Positions 1-6,162 of a stretch of 6,990 bases of DNA are shown here, in pieces. The stretch is taken from assembly GCF_040096285.1 (NCBI RefSeq), contig NZ_JBBMEY010000065.1, forward strand, positions 1 to 6,990, written 5' to 3'. Positions within the stretch are counted from its first letter, which is position 1, and every line of letters starts with the position of its first letter. The stretch comes from Ruminococcoides intestinihominis. Its GTDB lineage: Bacteria > Bacillota > Clostridia > Oscillospirales > Acutalibacteraceae. The notes beneath the pieces are model-generated. The model worked only from the letters and a program-made list of their open reading frames with translations, did not search any database and was not told the origin of the DNA. The translations under genes and the position numbers were made by a program.

Positions 1-354
1 ACCCTTGCACCAGCAATCGAAAAATCAGACTATGAGCCTAAGACACCAGAAGCAGACGCAAGTGTAGACGCTGATACTGTAAACGACGCTACCGCATTTC
101 TGGAAACATTCTTTAAGCTGTACCCAACAGCCACAGAAAAAGAACTTGCCTATTATGTATCTGGTAATGTACTTGAACCTATCGGCAGAGATTACCTTTA
201 TTCTGAACTGATAAACCCTATCTTTACAAAGGACGGGGAGAATGTGAAAGTCAAGGTTGCTGTGAAATTCCTTGATAATCAGACAAAGGCAACGCAGGTA
301 TCGCAATATGAGCTTGTGCTACATAAGGATAGCAACTGGAAGATTATAGGATAA
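1..354 (+). CDS. TcpC/Orf13-like conjugal transfer protein, C-terminal part
   Basis: This frame is open from the first base and ends at TAA 352-354, giving the last 117 residues; the start is outside the window. It opens with an acidic Asp/Ala-rich linker (to about residue 30). A compact domain follows: residues FLETFFKLYPTATEKELAYY, an alternating beta-strand region, and the end NWKIIG. This matches the C-terminal NTF2-like domain of TcpC/Orf13 proteins of Tn916-like elements. In that family the protein is a membrane-anchored, cell-wall-side part of the conjugation channel, with an N-terminal transmembrane helix not visible here. Its place just left of the cargo slot equals that of orf13 in Tn916. 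The family is assigned from memory of sequence and context. A different VirB8-like subunit is less likely. Confidence 0.8.
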   Translation, partial: TLAPAIEKSDYEPKTPEADASVDADTVNDATAFLETFFKLYPTATEKELAYYVSGNVLEPIGRDYLYSELINPIFTKDGENVKVKVAVKFLDNQTKATQVSQYELVLHKDSNWKIIG

Positions 355-359
355 GTATT

Positions 360-390
360 AAGGGGTTATCAAAAAAAGATAGCCCCCTTT
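360..390 (+). terminator. Intrinsic terminator after the TcpC-like gene
   Basis: AAGGGGTTATC (360-370) pairs with GATAGCCCCCTT (378-389), with one bulged C and a T-G wobble, around a seven-A loop. It begins five bases after the stop codon. The T tract after the stem is short (TTT then A), so termination may be incomplete. It marks the end of the transfer operon and the left edge of the cargo block. Confidence 0.65.
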
Positions 391-394
391 ACCC

Positions 395-406
395 TAAAAG
401 CAGAAA
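395..406 (+). repeat. Left copy of an imperfect 12-bp direct repeat bracketing the cargo
   Basis: TAAAAGCAGAAA here matches TAAGAGCAGAAA at 5143-5154 in 11 of 12 positions. The two copies lie just outside the araC-ABC-ABC block, one after the TcpC terminator and one after the second transporter gene. They could be a trace of how the cargo entered. The similarity is short and A-rich, so chance is a real alternative. Confidence 0.3.
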
Positions 407-450
407 ACGTTGCTCACGTTTCAGATATATGTTAATATTAAAATTAGAAT
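403..450 (+). promoter_or_regulatory. Possible promoter/operator of the AraC-family gene
   Basis: An inverted repeat AAACGT (405-410), spacer TGCTC, ACGTTT (416-421) overlaps a possible -35 hexamer TTGCTC (410-415). Seventeen bases later comes TAATAT (433-438), a possible -10. A second -10-like hexamer TAGAAT lies at 445-450. All are weak matches. The inverted repeat could be an operator for the AraC-like protein or another regulator. It has no T run after it, so it is not a terminator. Confidence 0.3.
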
Positions 451-475
451 AGATTAACAAAAAGAGATGATTGGT

Positions 476-1426
476 ATGGATAATAGATTTAATAAATCTT
501 GGTATGGAGATAAAGCACAATTAGTCGATAGTGATAATGATTGTGTTATTATAGATTATGGCTGTAAAGGAAAAGGTATTATTACAAGTTATAATCTTTA
601 TGACGGTATCACACTTTGTTTTCTTGATTTTTATACAGATGAAATTATGCCCTCACAAAAATTTAATCCTGATATAATTTCTATTGTCCATTGTCAAGCG
701 GGGCGTTATGAATGTGAATTTTCTAATCATCAGATGTTTTATTTGTCAGAAGGATATTTCAGTATTATGGGGACTAAACATTTGCCTATATCTTTTTCCT
801 TTCCCCTAAAAAAATGTTACGCATTTAGCTTAGTCATAGATAAACACGCCCTTAGTGCAGATACACAAAAAATTCTAAATGATTTTTGCTTAGATATGGA
901 CAAAATAAGTGAAAGATTAAAGTTAAATAAAAATGGATATTTAAGTCATGCAGACTTTGAGTTAGGACATCTTTTTGAAGAATTTTATAATGCTAAAGAT
1001 AAGGAAAGTATTACCTATTTTCGTGTTAAAGCAATCGAATTTTTATATTTCATCAACAAACTGTCGGGCAATGAAGAAACTGAATTTCGATATTTCAACA
1101 AAAAATATATACAAATAACAAAAGATGTTTGCAAATATATGACAGAACATTTAGAAGAAAAAGTATCTCTGGAACAATTAGCTTATGAAAAAGGAATTAA
1201 CTTGTCGTTACTGTATAAAGTCTTTGCACAAGTATATGGAGATACTCCTTATTCTTACATAAAAAAATACAAGATGAATATAGCGTCTAATGAATTAAGA
1301 AATTCAAAGCGTAAAATAAATGATATTGCGTTAAGTCTTGGATATAGTAATGCAAGTAAATTTTCTATTGCATTTCAATCGGTATATGGTATTTTACCTA
1401 AAGATTATCGAAAGGCAGAAAATTAA
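476..1426 (+). CDS. AraC-family transcriptional regulator of the adjacent ABC transporter operon
   Basis: This is a 316-residue cytoplasmic DNA-binding protein. The C-terminal ~105 residues carry two helix-turn-helix units. The first is at about 229-251 (SLEQLAYEKGINLSLLYKVF). The second is at about 280-303 and contains INDIALSLGYSNASKFSIAF, followed by VYGILPKDYRK, the AraC/XylS signature. The N-terminal ~190 residues form an effector/dimer domain without recognisable specificity. The start at 476 is chosen because AAGAG at 462-466 sits nine bases upstream; the in-frame ATG at 467 would have that site directly against it. By position and by analogy with YbtA beside ybtPQ, it probably activates the transporter genes downstream in response to their substrate; this is inferred. 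Base composition is more AT-rich than the element backbone. Confidence 0.85.
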   Translation: MDNRFNKSWYGDKAQLVDSDNDCVIIDYGCKGKGIITSYNLYDGITLCFLDFYTDEIMPSQKFNPDIISIVHCQAGRYECEFSNHQMFYLSEGYFSIMGTKHLPISFSFPLKKCYAFSLVIDKHALSADTQKILNDFCLDMDKISERLKLNKNGYLSHADFELGHLFEEFYNAKDKESITYFRVKAIEFLYFINKLSGNEETEFRYFNKKYIQITKDVCKYMTEHLEEKVSLEQLAYEKGINLSLLYKVFAQVYGDTPYSYIKKYKMNIASNELRNSKRKINDIALSLGYSNASKFSIAFQSVYGILPKDYRKAEN

Positions 1427-1491
1427 CACTTTTGGGCTATTTTTTGGATAGATATATAGCTATGGAGTAGAAGCAAATAAATATAAAAAGT

Positions 1492-1532
1492 AAAATGATG
1501 TATGTTAGCAAGAGCTAACTACATCATTTTTT
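1492..1532 (+). promoter_or_regulatory. Attenuator-like hairpin in the leader of the ABC transporter operon
   Basis: Bases 1492-1509 pair with 1514-1530 around an AAGA loop: about 17 base pairs with one bulged T on the left arm. A six-T run (1527-1532) closes the right arm. This has the form of an intrinsic terminator. It ends only five bases before the AGGAGG ribosome binding site (1537-1542) of the first transporter gene. It could be the terminator of the AraC gene, or an attenuator in the transporter mRNA if transcription starts upstream, for example from a possible -10 TATAAA at 1482-1487 that has no good -35. Confidence 0.7.
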
Positions 1533-1542
1533 AGTTAGGAGG
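1515..1542 (+). promoter_or_regulatory. Alternative hairpin reaching into the AGGAGG site of the first transporter gene
   Basis: CTAACTA (1515-1521) is the perfect complement of TAGTTAG (1532-1538), whose last two bases are the first two of AGGAGG (1537-1542). This seven-pair stem cannot form together with the hairpin at 1492-1530, because it uses that hairpin's right arm. The pairings are seen in the sequence; a switching role is inferred. The AGGAGG itself, seven bases before the ATG at 1550, is a strong ribosome binding site. Confidence 0.4.
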
Positions 1543-1549
1543 ATTTATT

Positions 1550-3367
1550 ATGGCAAAGAAAACGCCAAAACAGGTAAAGCCTAAAACTGGCTTGGCACGA
1601 TGTATGGAACTGGCTTCAAATAAGAAAGGACTGATTTTTATATCCGCTATTCTTTCTTCCTTAGCGTCGATTGCTTCATTTATTCCTTATATTGCAGTTT
1701 ACTTCATCATTCGTTCTATTCTTCAAGTTTATCCAAATTTGAATAGCTTAGATGTCAATGAAGTAATAGGGTATGGCTGGTTGGCTCTGGGTGGAATTAT
1801 CGCAAATATTTTGTTGTATTTTTTGGCGATATTTTGTTCTCATCTTGCGGCTTTTGGAACATTGTATGAATTAAAGGTTAAATTTGCAGAACATATTACC
1901 AAAATACCTTTAGGTTATCATTTGACGATTGGAAGTGGACGGTTAAGAAAAATCATGGACGAAAATATAGAAAGTGTTGAGGGTTTCATTGCACATCAAT
2001 TTCCTGATTTTGTGGCTTCCGTAACTGCTCCGATTGTTATGGTTATTTTATTATTTGCTATTGATTGGAGATTCGGCATTGCTTCTCTTGTTGGTATTAT
2101 TTTAGCTTTTATTGTTCAGTTTATGGGTTATGGAAGTGGGGCAATGAAAGAAAATATGGGGAAATATCAAATTGCTCTTGAAGATATGAATAATGCGTCT
2201 GTTGAATATGTACGAGGTATGCCAGTCGTTAAGGCTTTTAATCAGACAGCTAATTCATTTGAACAGTTAAAACATGCAATCTCTCAATATACAGAATGGG
2301 TATTGAAATTTTCATTAGGTTGGCAAAATTGTATGCCTGCATTTACAACGATAATTAACAATATTTATCTTGTGCTTATACCCGTAGGTATTTTAATTGG
2401 TACTAATGCAGTAAACCAGAAAGAATTTCTGATGACTTTCATCTTCTATTTGCTCTTTGTTCCAGCAGTAGCGGGTATACTTAACAAAATTATGTATGTT
2501 TCAGAATCGTTTATGCAAATCAATGGAAATGTTGCAAGAATGGACGAAATATTTAATATTCCAGTCTTAAAAGATACACAAATATCAAAGACTTTTGATA
2601 ATGACAATGTTACATTCGATAATGTTAGTTTTTCTTATACTGGAAAAGAGAATGAACTGGCAATAAAAAATGTTTCTTTTGAAGCAAAGCAAGGGGAAAT
2701 AACAGCGATCGTCGGCTTATCTGGTGGTGGAAAAAGTACGATTGCTAATTTGATTTCTCGTTTTTGGGACGTAACCTCTGGAAGCATTAAAATAGGAAAT
2801 GTTGATGTTCGTGAAGTTGGAACTAATGACTTAATGAAACATATTAGCTTTGTGTTTCAAGATATATTTCTTTTTAAGCAAAGTATTTTCGATAATATTC
2901 GCATGGGAAATCCAAACGCAACAAAAGAGCAAGTCATATCAGCTTCTAAAGCGGCACAGTGTCATGATTTTATTTCTAAATTACCAAACGGATATGATAC
3001 AGTAGTCGGAACACAAGGTATACATCTTTCAGGTGGAGAACGACAGAGAATTGCTATCGCAAGAGCTATTATTAAAGACGCCCCTATCATTGTATTAGAT
3101 GAAGCAACTGCATTTAGCGACCCTGAAAATGAATATTTGATACAAAAGGCTTTTGAGAAACTTATGCAAGACAAAACTGTCATTATGATTGCACACCGTC
3201 TTTCTACAATTCGTAATGCAAATAAAATTATTGTTATGGAAAATGGTCGCTTAATTGAAAGTGGAAAACATAATGATTTAATACAGAAAAATGGACGTTA
3301 TGCTGAAATGTGGAAACATTATACAGAGGCGATTGATTGGAAAGTTCAAACAAAGGTGGTGCAGTAA
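1550..3367 (+). CDS. ABC half-transporter (membrane domain fused to ATPase), YbtP-like subunit
   Basis: At 605 residues this is a full-length exporter-fold half-transporter. Hydrophobic segments lie at about 28-55, 75-100, 153-172, 174-194, 262-285 and 292-312. The ATPase domain runs from about 350: Walker A GLSGGGKS (389-396), Q-loop Q437, signature LSGGE (493-497), Walker B IIVLDE (513-518), switch His 549. The D-loop reads AFSD (521-524) instead of the usual ASLD; from memory, a TAFxDP D-loop is typical of YbtP/IrtA-type subunits that import metal-siderophores despite an exporter fold. It should pair with the product of the next gene, one base downstream. Start: ATG after AGGAGG. The substrate cannot be told: siderophore import, peptide export or drug export all remain possible. 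All catalytic motifs are intact. Confidence 0.88.
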   Translation: MAKKTPKQVKPKTGLARCMELASNKKGLIFISAILSSLASIASFIPYIAVYFIIRSILQVYPNLNSLDVNEVIGYGWLALGGIIANILLYFLAIFCSHLAAFGTLYELKVKFAEHITKIPLGYHLTIGSGRLRKIMDENIESVEGFIAHQFPDFVASVTAPIVMVILLFAIDWRFGIASLVGIILAFIVQFMGYGSGAMKENMGKYQIALEDMNNASVEYVRGMPVVKAFNQTANSFEQLKHAISQYTEWVLKFSLGWQNCMPAFTTIINNIYLVLIPVGILIGTNAVNQKEFLMTFIFYLLFVPAVAGILNKIMYVSESFMQINGNVARMDEIFNIPVLKDTQISKTFDNDNVTFDNVSFSYTGKENELAIKNVSFEAKQGEITAIVGLSGGGKSTIANLISRFWDVTSGSIKIGNVDVREVGTNDLMKHISFVFQDIFLFKQSIFDNIRMGNPNATKEQVISASKAAQCHDFISKLPNGYDTVVGTQGIHLSGGERQRIAIARAIIKDAPIIVLDEATAFSDPENEYLIQKAFEKLMQDKTVIMIAHRLSTIRNANKIIVMENGRLIESGKHNDLIQKNGRYAEMWKHYTEAIDWKVQTKVVQ

Positions 3368-3368
3368 A

Positions 3369-5102
3369 ATGAAAAAATTAAAAGAAATATTATTTTTATC
3401 AGATAAAGGCTATACTGATTTGAAAAAAGCAATCATTGCTTGTACGATTACAAATTTAGCAATGTTACTTCCGTTTTGTATTACAGTTATGGTTTTTAGT
3501 GAGCTATTAAATCCTTTTTTAGGGCAAGAGTTAGATTGGCAAAATATCTGGTTGCTTTGGGGAGCAGGTATTATTTCAGCAATCATTGTTTTCTTAGCTT
3601 CCAAAAATGATTATCGCAAGACTTATATTGCTTCTTATAAAGAGTCAAATGTTACTAGATTGCGTATTGCTGAACATCTGCGTAAACTTCCTATGAGTTT
3701 CTTCAACACAAAGGATTTATCAGAACTTACAACAAATATGATGTCGGATTGTAGTAGTATGGAGTCAATGTTAAGTAGTACTATTCCGCCTCTAATTGCA
3801 AATGGAATTTCTGTAACTTTAACCTGTGTTCTTCTTGCACTATTTGATTGGCGTTTAGCATTATGCGTTTTCATTACATTACCGATTGCTTTCTTAGTTA
3901 TTTGGTGTAGCAGGAAATATCAGATAAAATTATTTGAAAAGCAAGTGGAAACAAAATTAAATGCGTCCAGTCAAGTACAAGAATATTTAGAGGGAATAAA
4001 AATCATTAAATCATGTAATTTAAGCGGCGTTCACTTTAGGACTTTGAACAGAGCGTTATTGGAAATGAAAAAAATTGCTGTTAAAGTTGAAATGGTTGTC
4101 GGTATTTTTATGTCCAGTGCAAGCATGATTTTACAAGCAGGAATAGGAATAACTATATTTGTAGGGACAATCTTATTAGTCAATGGACAAATTGAGCTAT
4201 TACCTCTTCTTATGTTTTTCTTGATTGTAACAAAGATATATGGACCGATATTAGCTATTTTATCTCAATTAACTACATTATTAAATCTTAATGTCGTTAC
4301 AGAAAGAATGAAAACATTATTGACTACTCCTGCTATGAGTGGGAAAGAAGAAACACCTCAAACTTATAATATTAAGTTAAATGATGTATCTTTTGCTTAT
4401 AACAATGAAGATGTTATTCACAATGTTTCATGCACAATACCACAGGGAAGCATAACAGCGTTAGTTGGTCCGTCTGGAAGCGGAAAAAGTACAATCGCAA
4501 AATTGATTGCCAGATTTTGGGATATACAAAGCGGTTCAATAACGATTGGTAATAAAAACATTAAAACAATCAATCCTGAAAATTTAATGGAAAAGATGTC
4601 CTTTGTCTTTCAAGATGTTACATTGTTTAATGATACAGTTTTTAATAATATTCAAATGGGAAATCCTAATGCTACAAAAGAACAAGTATATAAAGCTGCC
4701 AAAGTAGCTTACTGTGATGAATTTGTTCGTAATCTGCCAAATGGATATGATACTATTTTAGGAGAAAACGGAAGTACATTGTCAGGTGGAGAACGTCAAA
4801 GAATTTCTATTGCAAGAGCTTTATTAAAAGACTCTCCGATTATTCTTTTAGACGAGGCAACCGCCTCTCTTGACCCAGAAAATGAAGTTTTCGTACAAAA
4901 AGCACTTGCACATCTGATAAAAGGTAAAACAGTTATTATGATTGCACACCGTCTAAGGACTGTGGTAGATGCAGACCAGATATTAGTAATGGAAAATGGA
5001 AAAATAGTTGAACATGGAACACATAATGAGCTTATGGAAAGAAAAGGGCTATATCACAAATTATATTCTATTCAACAAGAAAGTCTGGGGTGGTCTGTAT
5101 AA
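3369..5102 (+). CDS. ABC half-transporter, YbtQ-like partner subunit
   Basis: This is a 577-residue half-transporter. Membrane segments lie at about 20-48, 58-78, 133-158, 160-180, 240-270 and 278-300. The ATPase domain runs from about 335: Walker A GPSGSGKS (367-374), Q-loop Q415, signature LSGGE (471-475), Walker B IILLDE (491-496), D-loop SLD (500-502), switch His 527. All are canonical, unlike the D-loop of the neighbour. The start at 3369 is preferred because AAAGGTGG (3352-3359) lies nine bases upstream, and because the in-frame ATG at 3291 would add 26 residues translated from inside the preceding gene. The stop of the first subunit and this ATG are one base apart, so the two are probably coupled and form a heterodimer. 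Shared stretches such as GNPNATKEQV show the ATPase domains are close paralogues. Confidence 0.88.
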   Translation: MKKLKEILFLSDKGYTDLKKAIIACTITNLAMLLPFCITVMVFSELLNPFLGQELDWQNIWLLWGAGIISAIIVFLASKNDYRKTYIASYKESNVTRLRIAEHLRKLPMSFFNTKDLSELTTNMMSDCSSMESMLSSTIPPLIANGISVTLTCVLLALFDWRLALCVFITLPIAFLVIWCSRKYQIKLFEKQVETKLNASSQVQEYLEGIKIIKSCNLSGVHFRTLNRALLEMKKIAVKVEMVVGIFMSSASMILQAGIGITIFVGTILLVNGQIELLPLLMFFLIVTKIYGPILAILSQLTTLLNLNVVTERMKTLLTTPAMSGKEETPQTYNIKLNDVSFAYNNEDVIHNVSCTIPQGSITALVGPSGSGKSTIAKLIARFWDIQSGSITIGNKNIKTINPENLMEKMSFVFQDVTLFNDTVFNNIQMGNPNATKEQVYKAAKVAYCDEFVRNLPNGYDTILGENGSTLSGGERQRISIARALLKDSPIILLDEATASLDPENEVFVQKALAHLIKGKTVIMIAHRLRTVVDADQILVMENGKIVEHGTHNELMERKGLYHKLYSIQQESLGWSV

Positions 5103-5142
5103 TCGTATAGAAAAACTGATATAGAATAGAAAAATAGTATTA

Positions 5143-5154
5143 TAAGAGCAGAAA
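5143..5154 (+). repeat. Right copy of the imperfect 12-bp direct repeat bracketing the cargo
   Basis: TAAGAGCAGAAA matches the left copy at 395-406 with one mismatch. It lies in the 126-bp gap after the second transporter gene. Apart from this the gap shows only weak AT-rich inverted repeats, such as ATGAT/ATCAT at 5168-5184. There is no GC-rich stem with a T run, hence no clear terminator for the transporter operon. Confidence 0.3.
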
Positions 5155-5228
5155 CATTAAATTTTCAATGATTTACAATATCATAACTTGCTTTTCAAGA
5201 TGTTTATGCTTAAAGGAGAAACACACAT

Positions 5229-5453
5229 ATGATTGGTCTGAAAAAACGAGATATTAAAAAAGCATTGAAAGCTGGGGCAAAAGCTGGCGGTGTATCATTG
5301 TCTGATGTTCGGGCGGATATTGAAGCAACGATTGATGAAGCTATGAACAGCACCGACCCAGAGGTGCAGGCAAATTTTAAAAAGTATTTTGGAAATAAAC
5401 GCCCTACATCAGAAGAATATATTTACAAGATTACCCAAAAGACAAAAGTGTAA
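5229..5453 (+). CDS. Small protein resembling the Spo0A C-terminal domain
   Basis: This is a 74-residue soluble protein. After a basic N-terminus (KKRDIKKALKAGAKAG) comes a helical stretch, VSLSDVRADIEATIDEAM. Near the end is RPTSEEYIYKITQK. This spacing resembles the last part of Spo0A, where a helix of the form VERAIRHAIEVAW is followed by KPTNSEFI; similar short proteins in clostridial elements are annotated as Spo0A C-terminal-like. It lacks the receiver domain and most of the DNA-recognition part, so a sporulation role is doubtful. AAAGGAG at 5212-5218, ten bases upstream, supports the start. It sits between cargo and regulatory genes and is probably co-transcribed with the transporter operon, since no terminator separates them. 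Its function is unknown. Confidence 0.7.
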   Translation: MIGLKKRDIKKALKAGAKAGGVSLSDVRADIEATIDEAMNSTDPEVQANFKKYFGNKRPTSEEYIYKITQKTKV

Positions 5454-5465
5454 TACAAAACAAGT

Positions 5466-5563
5466 GCTGTAAGGGGGATTGTATTATGGAACATTTTAAG
5501 CGAAATTCTATACAATCATACACTACCTAATAGCATTTTATTAAAAACTGAATATTTTACAGC
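5466..5563 (+). promoter_or_regulatory. Nested inverted repeats in the leader before the sigma-factor gene
   Basis: Two perfect pairings can be read here. GATTGTAT (5477-5484) is complementary to ATACAATC (5510-5517). GCTGTAA (5466-5472) is complementary to TTACAGC (5557-5563). The first runs from the last G of the AAGGGGG ribosome binding site to just before an ATG, and so encloses the start of the 14-codon ORF. The second encloses the whole ORF and ends seven bases before the terminator stem. Together with that terminator this looks like a leader that responds to translation. The pairings are direct observation; the regulatory role is inferred. Confidence 0.45.
5486..5530 (+). CDS. Possible 14-residue leader peptide
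   Basis: The ORF reads MEHFKRNSIQSYTT and stops at TAA 5528-5530. AAGGGGG at 5471-5477 is eight bases before the ATG; this is the same type of site that precedes the sigma-factor and xis genes. The strong ribosome binding site, very short length, flanking complementary sequences and the terminator 40 bases downstream fit a leader peptide. The alternative is the stump of a gene lost when cargo was exchanged. No relative is recognised. Confidence 0.4.
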   Translation: MEHFKRNSIQSYTT

Positions 5564-5569
5564 TTTAAT

Positions 5570-5608
5570 AGCTCGTATAAAACTATATGTTTTGTGCGGG
5601 CTTTTTTT
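5570..5608 (+). terminator. Strong intrinsic terminator or attenuator upstream of the sigma-factor gene
   Basis: Bases 5570-5583 pair with 5589-5602 over 14 continuous positions, including three G-T wobbles, around the loop TATAT. The stem is followed by six more Ts (5603-5608). The left side has no matching A run, so it works on the plus strand only. It would stop transcripts from the cargo operon and the small gene at 5229 before they reach the sigma factor, unless read-through is allowed. A perfect palindrome GAAAAAATTTTTTC follows at 5615-5628. Confidence 0.8.
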
Positions 5609-5664
5609 GTACCCGAAAAAATTTTTTCAATTTTTTTCAAATTCCTGCAACAAATCACACCTTG

Positions 5665-5683
5665 CCGTACAGATATGGTGCGG
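5665..5683 (+). promoter_or_regulatory. Small hairpin upstream of the sigma-factor gene
   Basis: CCGTAC (5665-5670) pairs with GTGCGG (5678-5683), with one T-G wobble, around a seven-base loop. It lies 50 bases before the start codon, in the stretch between the terminator and the gene where the promoter should be. ATGGTGCGG at its right side recurs at 6659-6667 upstream of xis, again inside a small hairpin. No convincing -35/-10 pair is seen nearby. Confidence 0.3.
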
Positions 5684-5733
5684 AAAGAGGGATAAACACT
5701 TTTCACGTCATAACGGAAAGGGGGTGTGATGAT

Positions 5734-6162
5734 ATGAAACCGTCGAACTTCCAAAGAACGATACAATGTCAATTCGATTGCAAGCTCAAACGTGTAGTAA
5801 AGGGCATTGTCCGTAATTACCGCAAAGAATTAAAGCGACGAAGAAATAAGGAAATTTCCTATTGTGAACTTCCAGAAATCGTCGTGGAAAAGCTGGCTGT
5901 CTGGGACGAATATGAAAGCGATTATACCGCCTTTGATGTATGCGGTATTGAGGTTCGTGTCCTTGATGATGATTTAGCAGAAGCGATTAAGTATCTGTCT
6001 GAAAAGGACAGAGAAATCTTGTTGATGTACTTCTTCTTAGGCATGAGCGATACAGAAATCGGCGACAGATTAAAGATTAACCGTTCAACGTCGTTCCGCA
6101 GTAGGAAGAACTCACTTGAAGAAATCAAGAAAAAGTTAAAGGAGAACATGAATGATGAATAA
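5734..6162 (+). CDS. Tn916 Orf7-like sigma-70 family factor
   Basis: At 142 residues this is nearly the length of Tn916 Orf7, with the same opening MKPS and QFD near residue 13. The C-terminal half is a sigma region 4 domain. Residues LAEAIKYLSEKDREILLMYF (81-100) lead into the helix-turn-helix MSDTEIGDRLKINRSTSFRS (104-123), followed by a charged tail. In Tn916 the equivalent protein, with Orf8, promotes transcription toward xis-int and the transfer genes. The start at 5734 has GGAAAGGGGG (5715-5724) nine bases upstream. A longer in-frame reading from ATG 5587 is rejected because it begins inside the terminator and gives unrelated residues. The stop overlaps the next gene by 11 bases, so the two are translationally linked. 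Tn916's opposite-strand orf9 is missing upstream. Confidence 0.88.
   Translation: MKPSNFQRTIQCQFDCKLKRVVKGIVRNYRKELKRRRNKEISYCELPEIVVEKLAVWDEYESDYTAFDVCGIEVRVLDDDLAEAIKYLSEKDREILLMYFFLGMSDTEIGDRLKINRSTSFRSRKNSLEEIKKKLKENMNDE

Noticed and set aside
25..306. Minus-strand open frame of 93 codons
   Set aside because: It lies fully opposite the TcpC-like coding region, which has good codon use and a terminator; no domain is seen in the minus frame.
2962..3183. Minus-strand open frame opposite the ATPase domain of the first transporter gene
   Set aside because: It is a shadow of the signature and Walker B coding region, without start signals.
3291..3368. Upstream start for the second transporter subunit
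   Set aside because: The 26 extra residues overlap the end of the first subunit in another frame and have no ribosome binding site; ATG 3369 has AAAGGTGG nine bases upstream.
3410..3874. Two minus-strand open frames opposite the membrane domain of the second transporter gene
   Set aside because: They are antisense to a coherent protein, with no ribosome binding sites or domains.
5187..5199. CTTG-CTTTT-CAAG hairpin as the terminator of the transporter operon
   Set aside because: It has only four base pairs and no T run after it.
5587..5733. N-terminal extension of the sigma factor from ATG 5587
   Set aside because: It would start within the terminator hairpin, has no ribosome binding site, and gives a Phe-rich stretch unlike Orf7; the start at 5734 has AAAGGGGG and the MKPS opening.
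5557..5772. Minus-strand 71-codon frame as an orf9-type repressor
   Set aside because: It shows no helix-turn-helix pattern, runs through the terminator and into the sigma-factor start, and is too short.
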